Of a stretch of 64,000 nt of DNA, positions 1 through 7,511 are shown one piece after another. The position numbers and the translations under genes are program-made. Each line of letters begins with the position of its first letter. Positions within the stretch are counted from its first letter, which is position 1. Below the pieces are notes generated by a model, which was not told the origin of the DNA, searched no databases, and saw only the letters and a list, made by a program, of their open reading frames with translations. Source of the DNA: Streptomyces sp. OfavH-34-F (lineage in GTDB: Bacteria; Actinomycetota; Actinomycetes; Streptomycetales; Streptomycetaceae); the NCBI RefSeq assembly GCF_022347745.1, contig NZ_JAKRGC010000001.1, forward strand, positions 1-64,000. Reading direction: 5' to 3'.

Positions 1-416
1 GAGCACTCCCGATGCTGGCCTGGCAAGTACCCCGGTGGCGTCGAAACTCGTGAACATCACCCGTCCGTGGTTCGGGGTGACTCCCAAACTCGTGAACAAC
101 TGACGTCAGGACTCGTGATTAAAGCCAGCCGTGAGCTCGATCGTGATCTGACTATCGCCCATACCCACCCCTACGGCTCGGTCCCCACCCTCGACCTCCC
201 GAACCTACTGGCCTCCGACCTTGACCAATTACATAGGGGCACCCCCCCGCAGGGGGACACCGACATCACCATCTGCGGGAACCGCGGCGAACCGCGGATG
301 CCCGAAGTCCCCTCGCAGGGCCTGGTGTGGAGGACGGTCGAGCAAGCGGTTCACCAGCGCCTGCTCCTCGATCGTCTTCGGCGAGGCATCGAAGTGAGCC
401 GAAGCGCGCCAGTCAG
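1..416. other. Left edge, no confident gene
   Basis: No reading frame here looks convincingly coding. A 121-residue plus-strand frame (67-432) has no recognisable domain and runs into the promoter at 417. On the minus strand a stretch around 295-420 has coding-like composition but no clear start or stop. The first 120 bases carry three copies of a short direct repeat, listed separately, which may be the end of an element lying to the left. Confidence 0.5.
44..118. repeat. Three direct copies of ACTCGTGA
   Basis: AAACTCGTGAACA occurs at 44-56 and 86-98, and a shorter ACTCGTGA at 111-118. All three are in the same orientation. Repeated short boxes of this kind are found at the ends of some insertion sequences (IS21-type ends have several) and in protein-binding arrays. 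The window edge prevents a decision. Confidence 0.4.
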
Positions 417-445
417 TTGCTTAACACTATGAGTTCCGTTATGGT
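417..445 (+). promoter_or_regulatory. Recurrent plasmid promoter, copy 1
   Basis: TTGCTT at 417-422 and TATGGT at 440-445 are separated by 17 bp, and the spacer holds CTATGAGTT. The same arrangement recurs at 2791, 16286, 19299 and 21995 on the plus strand and at 50501 on the minus strand. It lies about 80 bp before the gene at 525, so it probably starts the first transcription unit. Confidence 0.7.
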
Positions 446-524
446 TGACTTACTCGGGGCCGCCAGACCTCAAGCGCACACCGTCGCCGGCCCGCCTCCG
501 TACCCCTTCGAGAGGGCAAACCCC

Positions 525-803
525 ATGACTTCCCCGACCATCCGGCCGCCCGTCATCGGCCGTGGAGCCATACGCATCGAGCTGGACCGGGGAATTCACC
601 CGGCCACCCTCAAGCCCCTGTTGGAACCCGGCACCACTACACCCGTCCCCCGGTGCGGATCATGCATCTTCCTGGTGGAACGGCTGGTCGGAGACGGGAC
701 GGCAAGGACGAAATGTGCCGTCAAGGCCCAGCGACGGAGGGGCCCGGACATCAAGCCCGACTTCCCCGCATGCGTCGAATTCCGCACCACCCCTGCCGCG
801 TAG
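525..803 (+). CDS. Hypothetical protein with paired cysteines
   Basis: A 92-residue protein of no family I recognise. The ATG at 525 is preceded by AGAGGG about ten bases upstream and follows the recurrent promoter at 417. Residues near the middle read CGSC, followed by single cysteines in TKCAV and ACVEF, so a metal-binding site formed by four cysteines is possible. It is the first gene of a tight group of small plasmid genes and overlaps nothing. Function is unknown. Confidence 0.6.
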   Translation: MTSPTIRPPVIGRGAIRIELDRGIHPATLKPLLEPGTTTPVPRCGSCIFLVERLVGDGTARTKCAVKAQRRRGPDIKPDFPACVEFRTTPAA

Positions 804-894
804 CGGCAGTTCCTCCTCAGCCCGGCGGTCGGCGCGGCCACGAGGCCGCGCCCCCCGGACCCTGTCCCCGTCTAGAGCGTCAAGAGGTGCTGTT

Positions 895-1476
895 TTGGCG
901 ACCGTTGACCAGACACTGACCGATCTCATCCGCAGCTTCCCCTGTGCGTATCCCGATCGCACCCAGGCGCTCCACCAGGTCCTGGTTGTACTCGGCGCCG
1001 GGTACGCGTGGCAGGGCGGCGAGGTCGTCCAGCGATTTGACTCGGACGGGAGCAGCTGCCGCAGGGTGCACGGCATGGGCAAGGTCTCCGCAGACGCAGC
1101 AGACCGCCTATGTGGCCCCGGAGAGACGATTTCTCGGGAGGACCGTGACGGGACCTGCCCCTCCGAGCACCTCCGCAGCCGCGCCGTGGAGCTGGCCCGC
1201 ACTCCAGGGCCGCTGCGCCAGGACCCGTATCCGTCGAGCACTCTCGCACCGCTGTTCAACATCCCGGAGGATGCCGCCGCGGACCGGGTTGAGTCCGCCC
1301 GGGAGATCGCCGAGGTCATCGTCCCGCTCTGGGCCAACCCGTCCCCGTACGAGCTGGCCCTCACCTTCTCCTACACCGCTGAACAGCGAACGTACGCTCG
1401 CCGCCAGCACGAGAGGGCGCTCGCCCTTCTTGAACACCGCTTTGGTTCCGGCTGGCTCTCCGGCGGTCCGCGCTGA
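895..1476 (+). CDS. Hypothetical plasmid protein
   Basis: A 193-residue protein without a recognisable domain. I chose the TTG at 895 because AAGAGG lies six bases before it. The frame remains open further upstream, but that extension is serine- and arginine-rich and looks non-coding. The C-terminal part is predicted helical and rich in Ala, Glu and Arg. Its stop codon overlaps the start of the next gene (TGATG at 1474-1478), which indicates translational coupling. Confidence 0.6.
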   Translation: MATVDQTLTDLIRSFPCAYPDRTQALHQVLVVLGAGYAWQGGEVVQRFDSDGSSCRRVHGMGKVSADAADRLCGPGETISREDRDGTCPSEHLRSRAVELARTPGPLRQDPYPSSTLAPLFNIPEDAAADRVESAREIAEVIVPLWANPSPYELALTFSYTAEQRTYARRQHERALALLEHRFGSGWLSGGPR

Positions 1477-1880
1477 TGCCGTCCGAGCTCATGTACTCCC
1501 GAGGTGAACCGTGTATCGACTGCGGAGTGCAGGTCGGCGAGGAGCACGCGGCCGGCTGCCTGGAGACGCACTGCCCGCGCACCGGCCTCCCGCAGACTTC
1601 CTGCCCCGGTCGGCATGGCCACAGCGGAGGGGGCGTGTGGACCGGCTTTTTGCCGGGAGAGGAAGCCGCAGTGGCCTTCGGCTGGTTCGCCGCTCTTCGT
1701 CCCGGTCAAGGCTGGGTGCCGGTCGCTCCCCGGACCGACGCCGTCGACTACGGGACCGACTACATGCCCGACTTCAACAGGGTCTTCTCGCAGGCCAGAT
1801 GGGATCAGACGACCCAGAGATGGGTGAAACCACCGGCCCTCGGGGATTCACGGCCGCACTGGGCGCCGCCACGCGAATGA
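1476..1880 (+). CDS. Hypothetical protein with CxxC motif
   Basis: A 134-residue protein that starts inside the stop of the preceding gene. Near the N-terminus it has CIDC, then further Cys and His residues (HAAGC, HCPRTG, CPGRHGH), which suggests a small zinc-binding fold. The middle is rich in aromatic residues. No family is recognised. The next frame starts at the overlapping ATGA (1877), so the group looks like one operon from the promoter at 417. Confidence 0.55.
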   Translation: MPSELMYSRGEPCIDCGVQVGEEHAAGCLETHCPRTGLPQTSCPGRHGHSGGGVWTGFLPGEEAAVAFGWFAALRPGQGWVPVAPRTDAVDYGTDYMPDFNRVFSQARWDQTTQRWVKPPALGDSRPHWAPPRE

Positions 1881-2345
1881 AGGGATTGACTCCAGCGCAA
1901 GCAAGATCACCTGGCTCCGCGGAAGAGGCCAGCGCGTCGACCGGCCCTTCCGGTCAGGGTGCGACTCCCACGCATCCCCTGTTCCAGCCCGACGGAGTGC
2001 CGTTCACCCGGCTGCCCCATACCGCCCTGGTCCTGTGGCGCGTGTCAACGGCGGCACGGGCGGCCGTGCTCACCGCAGTGGCCGCAGGTATCGCGGTGGC
2101 CCTGCCGCACCTGTGGTCGGCCTGCCCGACCTGGCTGGTCTGGAGTGCCTGGGCGGCCGCCGGCGCGGCGACCGTGCGCGGCGCTGTCCACTGGCAGCGG
2201 TTGAGCAGCGCCTGGGTCTCGCCTCCGTGACCGTCGCGACCAGGCCTACCACCGCTTCCCTCTGCCCGGCCTGGACGCGACCGACGCCGAACGGATCAGG
2301 AACGTCCCGTCCTGGGCCGCCTGGGAGAGGGCGGAGGCCCTGTGA
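1877..2345 (+). pseudogene. Decayed YdbS-like membrane PH-domain gene
   Basis: The first frame (ATG 1877, overlapping the previous stop) gives a proline-rich start and two hydrophobic segments followed by VHWQRL, the usual entry to a bacterial PH (bPH2) domain. It then stops at 2230. The tail of such a protein continues in other frames: VEQRLGLASVTVAT, then DQAYHRFPLPGLDATDAERI ending at TGA 2345. The gene has therefore lost internal sequence and its frame. It overlaps the following PH-domain remnant by GTGA, the normal ydbS-ydbT arrangement. Confidence 0.5.
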
Positions 2346-2790
2346 GGGAGACAACGCTGCTGGAGGGTCGGCTGCACCCCATCACGTCCTGGCGCCGAAC
2401 GTGGGTGGCAGCCACCGGCATCGCCGCCTTCCTCTTCCGCGACCTGCACGAGTGGGTTACCAGCGCCGCCCTCGTGGCCACGGTGGGCTACTGGCGCTGA
2501 TCGCCGCCGTGGTGCCCCTCCTGGCCGCCGGCTACGGATACTTCTCCTGGCGGCGTACCTCCTACCGTCTCACCACGGACACGTTGCACGTGCGGACGGG
2601 CATCCTGTTCCGACGCCGGCGGTTCGAGTCGGCGCACCCCCAGGAGGCGGACATTCACCACCCGTTCCTCGCGCGATGGCTCGGCGTGTGCTCGCTCCGC
2701 TTGTCGGTATCCAGTCAGAGTGCTCACCTCAGCTCCCTGTCCGACACGCAGGCCGATCTGCTGCCCCGGTTCGCAAGTAGAGCCCTTCAC
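2342..2790 (+). pseudogene. Decayed YdbT-like membrane PH-domain gene
   Basis: GTG 2342 starts a frame reading RETTLLEGRLHPITSWRR that stops at 2500. The protein then continues in another frame with a hydrophobic segment (LLALIAAVVPLLAAGYGYF) and a bPH2 signature (SYRLTTDTLHVRTGILFRRR ... FLARWLGVCSLRLSV). The frame ends abruptly at the promoter at 2791. A frameshift near 2490 and loss of the second half make this a non-functional partner of the preceding remnant. Confidence 0.5.
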
Positions 2791-2819
2791 TTGCTTAACG
2801 CTATGAGATTGGTTATAGT
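2791..2819 (+). promoter_or_regulatory. Recurrent plasmid promoter, copy 2
   Basis: TTGCTT at 2791-2796, a 17-bp spacer with CTATGAG, and TATAGT at 2814-2819. The position fits a promoter for the gene at 2890. It sits exactly where the PH-domain remnant ends, so the promoter region appears to have arrived with the downstream genes. Confidence 0.7.
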
Positions 2820-2889
2820 TGAGGTGTTGGTGGCCGAGCCTCCGGGCCGACCACCAACACCTCGCCCCTCCGAACTCACGGGAGCCACA

Positions 2890-3285
2890 ATGTCCTCCAT
2901 CGCCGACAAGCGCGCCGCCCAGATCCACGATCGCCTCTCCGGCCGGGCGCAGCGGGCGGTCGAGGACCAGAAGAAGAAGCTCGCCGAGCACTGGGACCGG
3001 TTCCAGAACATGGACCCGGCGGTCATCAACGCCTCGGCCGTCTTCAAGGGCCTGGAACTGCGCCAGAGGCTCATCGAGCTGTGGTCCGCCGTCGTCGGCG
3101 AATGCACTCTCCGGAACGCCTCGCTGGTCTTTCAGGACGCGATTGCCCGGGCGGAGACGACCGTCGCGATCGGCGTGACGGCGGGCATGGGAACCCAGGT
3201 GTCCAACGCCCGGCAGGAGATGTACGTCGAGGCGTGCCAGTACTTTCGCGAGGAGGCGGAGAGCATCTACAAGGCGCTGTCCTGA
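2890..3285 (+). CDS. Hypothetical helical plasmid protein
   Basis: A 131-residue, highly charged and probably all-helical protein. The ATG at 2890 has GGGAG a few bases upstream and follows promoter copy 2 by 70 bases. The N-terminal third is rich in Lys, Arg and Gln and could form a coiled coil. No catalytic motif or family is recognised. It heads a plus-strand group running towards the DUF4007 gene. Confidence 0.65.
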   Translation: MSSIADKRAAQIHDRLSGRAQRAVEDQKKKLAEHWDRFQNMDPAVINASAVFKGLELRQRLIELWSAVVGECTLRNASLVFQDAIARAETTVAIGVTAGMGTQVSNARQEMYVEACQYFREEAESIYKALS

Positions 3286-3339
3286 GCCTGGGCCCCCTGT
3301 CCCGCCGACCCCAATCCGAACACGAGCAAGGAGCACGCC

Positions 3340-3513
3340 TTGGGCGCCATCAAGAATCACGCAGCCATGATGTACGGGTACCGCCTGGGAGGTCCGGCCG
3401 ACGACTGGGCCGGGCTGGCCGAACTGCTACGCGTGACCCTCGCTCCGGAGACTCCGGGGCGTCAACGGGGAGTTCGTACCCGGCCGCAGCTCGCGGCCCA
3501 CCTCAGCCCATAG
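3340..3513 (+). CDS. Small hypothetical protein, 57 aa
   Basis: TTG at 3340 is preceded by AAGGAG at 3328-3333, a strong ribosome binding site. The product begins MGAIKNHAAMMYGYRLGGPA and contains DDWAGLAELL. Its basic C-terminal half ends at TAG 3513. No family is known to me. Good initiation signals and position between two other small genes support it. Confidence 0.5.
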   Translation: MGAIKNHAAMMYGYRLGGPADDWAGLAELLRVTLAPETPGRQRGVRTRPQLAAHLSP

Positions 3514-3689
3514 CGCGCGCCGAAGAAACTCATGGACGGCTGGAAGTCCGGGAGACCGCCGGGACCTCGCGCCCCTTGGGCGCCCGGTGAGGCGCGGCGG
3601 CGATTAGCCTCACGTCCGGCCGGGCCGGCGGAGCGGAACTCGCCCCGCCCGAGACCGCAGGCCAGGCAGCCGCAGGGAGGTTGCACCTG

Positions 3690-3920
3690 ATGGGCAAGTC
3701 CGCACTGCGGCGCACCAAAGTGTCCGCAACCCGTAAGCGTGCCTGCCTCGACAAGCGGCGATACCCGTCGCTGGAGGCGGCGCAGAGCGCTGCTGAGAGG
3801 CTGGCGCGCGACGAGCCGTGGCGGCATCCGCGGGTGCCCTACGAGTGCCAGTACAGCGGGCGGAAGCCGCATTGGCACATCGGCCGCCCCTTCGGAATTC
3901 CTCGGAGTAGGCGGCGATGA
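3690..3920 (+). CDS. Small basic plasmid protein
   Basis: A 76-residue very basic protein. I chose ATG 3690, nine bases after GGGAGG, over the upstream TTG at 3681. The sequence has KRRYPSLEAAQSAAERLARD followed by VPYECQYSGRKPHWHIGRP. This short-protein layout, in which a YEC...WHIG stretch resembles a half zinc-finger, is common on actinobacterial plasmids and phages. It could bind nucleic acid, but nothing proves it. Confidence 0.6.
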   Translation: MGKSALRRTKVSATRKRACLDKRRYPSLEAAQSAAERLARDEPWRHPRVPYECQYSGRKPHWHIGRPFGIPRSRRR

Positions 3921-3930
3921 GCGAGCCGAT

Positions 3931-4224
3931 CTGACCGGCTACCGAATCAAGGTTGCGGGATCCGTCACGGAGTTGGTCGTCGACCTGTACGACCTCACCC
4001 GCAACGAGCTGGTGGCCACGGCCACGCAGGCGCGTGCTGCCGTGCGCGAGGCCATCGGAGAACTCCACGACATCGCACGCTACTTCGCTCCGGAGCCGAC
4101 CCGGGTCCTGGCGCTTCCCGCGCAGCCGGACAAGGACCTGTCAGAGCTGCTGCACCGGCAGCAGGTGAGCGCGGTGTGGCCGATCGGCCCTCGTGGCTTC
4201 GGCCGCACCGATCCTTCGTCCTAA
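3931..4224 (+). CDS. Hypothetical protein, start uncertain
   Basis: The coding frame is clear from DLTGYRIKVAGSVTEL to the stop at 4224, but it has no ordinary start. An ATG at 3917, overlapping the previous stop as ATGA, reads only five codons before TGA in its own frame. Either a CTG at 3931 or TTG at 3973 is used, or one base has been lost after the ATG. The product is about 97 residues, mostly helical, of unknown function. Confidence 0.45.
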   Translation: MTGYRIKVAGSVTELVVDLYDLTRNELVATATQARAAVREAIGELHDIARYFAPEPTRVLALPAQPDKDLSELLHRQQVSAVWPIGPRGFGRTDPSS

Positions 4225-4241
4225 CTCCGCCATCCGTCCCT

Positions 4242-4270
4242 GGTGTCCTGCCGCCCGGCGGCAGGACACC
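4242..4270 (+). terminator. Hairpin terminator
   Basis: A perfect 13-bp inverted repeat (GGTGTCCTGCCGC) with a 3-base loop lies between the gene ending at 4224 and the DUF4007 gene. It probably ends the upstream unit. It also argues against a GTG start at 4243 for the next gene. Confidence 0.7.
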
Positions 4271-4293
4271 CTCACCCGGAGGTGAACGTCCTC

Positions 4294-5274
4294 ATGCAAA
4301 ATCACAAGGCTCCGCTGGCGGGCTGCGTCCCGGCGTTCGGCCGGCACCGGACCTACCCCCCGCGCCGCGGATGGCTGCTGAAGGTGCACACCGCTCTCCA
4401 GGAAGATCCGCACGTCTTCCAGCGGCCCGACGCTCCCGTCGTCCTCGGCGTCGGCTCCAGCATGGTGGCCTCCATGCGGTTCTGGGCCGGTGCCTTCGGG
4501 CTCGTGGAGGATGACACCGCAGGAGCGCCCGGGGCGGTGGCCCCCACCACTCGGGGGCGCTGGCTCCTCGACGAAGAGAACGGCGCCGACCCGTACCTGG
4601 AAGACCGGGCCAGCCTGTGGCTGCTCCACTGGTGGCTGCTCACCGGCACGCCGTGTTCCGTGCCGAGCTGGTACCACGTGTTCGCCGTCTACGGGCTGTC
4701 CCGGTTCACCCGCGCCGAGCTGCTCTCGAGCATTCAGCGTGCCGTTGTGCGGAGCGGATGGCGGTCTCCGGCCGACGACACCGTCCGGCGTGACATCGCC
4801 TGCCTGGCGACGATGTATGCGCCGCAGGTCGGCTCCGTCGACCAGCCTCGCGCCGGCCTGGAGGACGTCCTAACCAACCCGTTCGGCGATCTCGGGCTGC
4901 TGAGCACCGCGGCGCCGAGGTCCCGCCCGCGCGGAGACCGGAGCCATGAGATCACCGTCGTCACGGGAGCGGGCCGGTCTGCCCCGGCCGCCGTCCTGCT
5001 CTACGCGTGCCTCGACTTCGCGGCCCGCGACACAGCCACCCCCGGCAGCATCGCGGTAGCCCGACTGGCTAGCGGACCCGGGCGGATCATGCTCCTGGAC
5101 GGCGGCGCGCTGCGCCGGGCGCTGGAGCGCGCGGCCTCCCGCCACCCGGCCGTCTCCGTCGTGGAGTCGGGGGCGGGCGAGATGCTTCTGGCCTACGACG
5201 CGCCCCCTGCGGTCCTGGCCGACCAAGTCCTGGCGGGCTTCTTCCACCGGCCAAGCGGACCTCGCGGCATCTGA
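4294..5274 (+). CDS. DUF4007 family protein
   Basis: A 326-residue protein starting at ATG 4294, eight bases after CGGAGGTGA. It has the hallmarks of the DUF4007 family: RRGWLLKVHTAL, LGVGSSMVASMRFWAGAFGL, GRWLLDEENGADPYLEDRAS, then LWLLHWWLL and a winged-helix-like stretch around FTRAELLSSI. As I recall, members are often found beside DNA-phosphorothioation or other DNA-modification and defence genes, and their biochemical role is not established. No such partner is adjacent here, but a Mom-like modification gene and a DUF6884 gene follow in the same orientation. Confidence 0.75.
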   Translation: MQNHKAPLAGCVPAFGRHRTYPPRRGWLLKVHTALQEDPHVFQRPDAPVVLGVGSSMVASMRFWAGAFGLVEDDTAGAPGAVAPTTRGRWLLDEENGADPYLEDRASLWLLHWWLLTGTPCSVPSWYHVFAVYGLSRFTRAELLSSIQRAVVRSGWRSPADDTVRRDIACLATMYAPQVGSVDQPRAGLEDVLTNPFGDLGLLSTAAPRSRPRGDRSHEITVVTGAGRSAPAAVLLYACLDFAARDTATPGSIAVARLASGPGRIMLLDGGALRRALERAASRHPAVSVVESGAGEMLLAYDAPPAVLADQVLAGFFHRPSGPRGI

Positions 5275-5371
5275 CCGCCAGCGCCAGCGCCTTTGCCCAC
5301 GACACCGGCTCGCCGCCGGTCAGCCTCCGCCGCGTCACGGCGGCCGCAGCCCGGCAGGACCACCCGCCCCT

Positions 5372-5836
5372 TTGGAGTACCTGCACGTGTTCACCGACCG
5401 CCCCCACCTCGCCTACCTCGGCCCCTGCGATCCCGCCCGGCCTCAACCCGGCCGGGCCCCCGACGAGGAAGCCGACCGCCTGGAGAACACGGTCCTGAGC
5501 GCCTATCTCGCCCACCTGGAGGCCGAGGGACACCGCGTGGTGCGCCATCGCGTCGTCACCGCTCCGGAACTGGCGTCCACCGACCTCGTCGACGCCACCA
5601 CCGACGAGCTGGTGATGGCCTGGCACCGCACCCACTACCTCGCGCTCATCGCCGCGTTGGGGGTGATCAGCGACTGCGCGCGGCTCTTCCCCCGGCACCG
5701 CCGCGCACTGCTGCTCACCACCGCACCCGGCACGTTCGTGCAGGACTTCCTGAGCTATCACAAGATCATCGCCATCTGGCCGGAGAACGGAGTCTTCGTA
5801 CGCGCGGAGCCGGAACCCGAAGGAAGCGCGCCGTGA
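5372..5836 (+). CDS. Hypothetical protein
   Basis: A 154-residue protein from TTG 5372 (GTG 5387 is an alternative). It has a central DEEADRLENTVLSAYLAHLE helix, VMAWHRTHYLALIAALGVI, and a C-terminal region with RALLLTTAPGTF. The pattern resembles small proteins near DUF6884 genes on Streptomyces plasmids, but I recognise no domain. Its stop overlaps the next start as GTGA (5833-5836), so the two are probably co-translated. Confidence 0.6.
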   Translation: MEYLHVFTDRPHLAYLGPCDPARPQPGRAPDEEADRLENTVLSAYLAHLEAEGHRVVRHRVVTAPELASTDLVDATTDELVMAWHRTHYLALIAALGVISDCARLFPRHRRALLLTTAPGTFVQDFLSYHKIIAIWPENGVFVRAEPEPEGSAP

Positions 5837-6948
5837 GGCACCAGCCCTTCGGGCCGCCCCCGGACATCGCCACGAGCCGCGCCTGGCGCGTGGCTGGGCT
5901 CCTCGTCGACGCCGCCGGACGGACCCTGCCAGCCGCGCGCCGGCCCTGCGCGTTCTGCGACGGCGACGACCTCGGCGACACATGCCCCGCCGCGCTGACC
6001 TGCCCCACATGCCACGCCGGGCCCCGGACACGGTGCCAGCGGCCCAGCGGACACACAGCCGATCAGTGGCACCGGGCGCGTGTCCGCGCCGCCGACACGG
6101 AGGACCAGCGTCGCGAAGACGGCGGCGAGACCAACCTGCCCGCCCGGTGGGCCGACCTCCAGCCGGGCACCAAGCGATCACGAGGAAAGACGATGACTAC
6201 CGAGCACCATCACGCCAACACCGTTACCGAAACCGCCTCGACCGCCCCGGACCGACCCCGCTCCTCCCTCCCGCGCATCACCACCGCGCAGAGCCACGCC
6301 CTCCTCGCCGGCGCCAGGGATCCGCTCGGGCTGTTGCCCCAGGCCGTCAACCTGCGGACCCTGGTCTCCCTCGCGAAGGCCGGCTACGTCGGCCTCGACC
6401 AGAGGCGGGACATCCTGCGTGGCCGAGAAGTGACGCGGGACGCACTCGACATCTGGGGCGGCGCCCTGACCGAGGCAGGCTGGGTGCGGGCACGGGCGGA
6501 AGGCGCGGGCCCGTACCGGATCGTCGTGGTGGGCTGCGGAAAATCCAAGCAAGATCGACGCGTTCCGGCAGGGGCGATGTACGTGGGGCCCTTCCATGGC
6601 TCCTGCCGGGAGGCCGCCAAAGCCCTGCTCCTGGACGGCGGCCGCCAATACATCCTTTCCGCCGCGCACGGGCTCCTGGACCTGTCCACGGAGATCGACC
6701 CGTACGACATCACGGTGGGCGACCCCGGAAGCGTCAGCGCGGAACTCGTGCAGGCGCAGGTCCGGGAACGGGGCATCGAGTCGGCGGAGGTGACGGTGCT
6801 GGCCGGCGGCAAGTACGTCCAGCTTGCGCGACCGTCGTGGCCCGGGTTGCAGGCCCCGCTCGCTGGCGCTGCCGGGATCGGGGAGATGAAGCAGCGCCTC
6901 TCTCAGATCCGCCTCGCCGCGCGTGCCGACGCCGAGCGGCAGCGGTGA
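5833..6948 (+). CDS. Zinc-ribbon and DUF6884 fusion protein
   Basis: One 371-residue open frame holds two modules. Residues about 35-80 form a Cys-rich actinobacterial zinc-ribbon (CAFC, CPTCHAGPRTRC with a following GH). From about residue 230 comes a DUF6884 domain: IVVVGCGKSK, GAMYVGPFHGSC, YILSAAHGLLDL, PYDITVGD. An internal ATG at 6193 with AGGAAAG before it would start the DUF6884 part alone (251 residues), and no stop codon separates the parts. It may thus be two genes whose separating stop was lost, or a true fusion. DUF6884 occurs widely on plasmids and phages, and its activity is unknown to me. Confidence 0.65.
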   Translation: MRHQPFGPPPDIATSRAWRVAGLLVDAAGRTLPAARRPCAFCDGDDLGDTCPAALTCPTCHAGPRTRCQRPSGHTADQWHRARVRAADTEDQRREDGGETNLPARWADLQPGTKRSRGKTMTTEHHHANTVTETASTAPDRPRSSLPRITTAQSHALLAGARDPLGLLPQAVNLRTLVSLAKAGYVGLDQRRDILRGREVTRDALDIWGGALTEAGWVRARAEGAGPYRIVVVGCGKSKQDRRVPAGAMYVGPFHGSCREAAKALLLDGGRQYILSAAHGLLDLSTEIDPYDITVGDPGSVSAELVQAQVRERGIESAEVTVLAGGKYVQLARPSWPGLQAPLAGAAGIGEMKQRLSQIRLAARADAERQR

Positions 6949-6984
6949 GCGCCGCCCGGACCCGGCCCCGAGCGGTGGGAAGAC

Positions 6985-7307
6985 ATGGCCGCCGGTCGCG
7001 CCGATGGCTGGACGCAGCGGTGGAGCGGCCGCGTGCCGACCTGGCGCCATGTGTCGCAGGGAGGGTTCGACCGACGTCGTTACGAGGTGGTCGAGCTGGC
7101 CGAGGCGCCTGCCCGTGCGTATATTCAGGCGAATCACTACCTGTCGGGATGGCCGTCGACGGTGCACCGGTACGGGCTGGTGGATCTCGAGCCCGCAGGG
7201 ACGGAGGTCGGCCATGAGGTCGGCGGCGGCCTGCTGGTGGGCGTCGTCGTCCTCGGCGTGCCGATGAGCCGCCGGGCCTTGACCAATGTCTTCCCCTCGC
7301 TGGAGCC
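6985..7307 (+). pseudogene. mom-like gene, 5' part (interrupted)
   Basis: The N-terminal 108 residues of a Mom-like adenine methylcarbamoylation protein, a GNAT-fold DNA-modifying enzyme that protects phage or plasmid DNA from restriction. Telling stretches are GGFDRRRYEVVELAEAPAR, IQANHYLSGWPSTVHRYGL and LVGVVVLGVPMSRRALTNVF. The frame runs into foreign sequence after LEP at 7307, where the Tn554-like element begins. The missing C-terminal part lies at 15742-16293, in phase if the two GGAGCC copies are joined. Confidence 0.8.
7302..7307 (+). repeat. Left attachment core GGAGCC
   Basis: The 6-bp core shared with 15736-15741. It lies inside the mom codons CTG GAG CCT. Tn554-type recombinases exchange strands within a core of this size. 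Confidence 0.7.
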
Positions 7308-7511
7308 TTCTGCGCGCCGTGATACTGCGTCGACTCACTCGTACTCATCGACGTCAGGGGTCGAGTAAGACAACCTCGGATCCGTGTGTTGACCGACAGG
7401 GAGAGAACCGAGGCGGCGCCATAGTTCAGTCCCTTAGCTGATGAATGCCCTGGATGTCATGAGATTGGCGCTACTGGTCAGGCGGGGTGGTCGCTCGGCT
7501 ACGGTCACGCT
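7308..7511. other. Left end of element, non-coding
   Basis: About 200 bases between the core and the first recombinase gene. They contain GCGTCGACTCAC (7327-7338), repeated near the right end, and a TACTC...GAGTA partial inverted repeat around 7341-7366. They are probably recombinase binding sites and the promoter of the recombinase operon. Confidence 0.45.

Noticed and set aside
67-432. 121-residue frame at the left edge
   Set aside because: It has no domain, runs through the repeat boxes and ends inside the promoter at 417.
2035-3285. Plus-strand frame of 416 residues read as one protein
   Set aside because: It joins shadow sequence, part of a PH-domain remnant and the promoter at 2791 to the true gene that starts at 2890.
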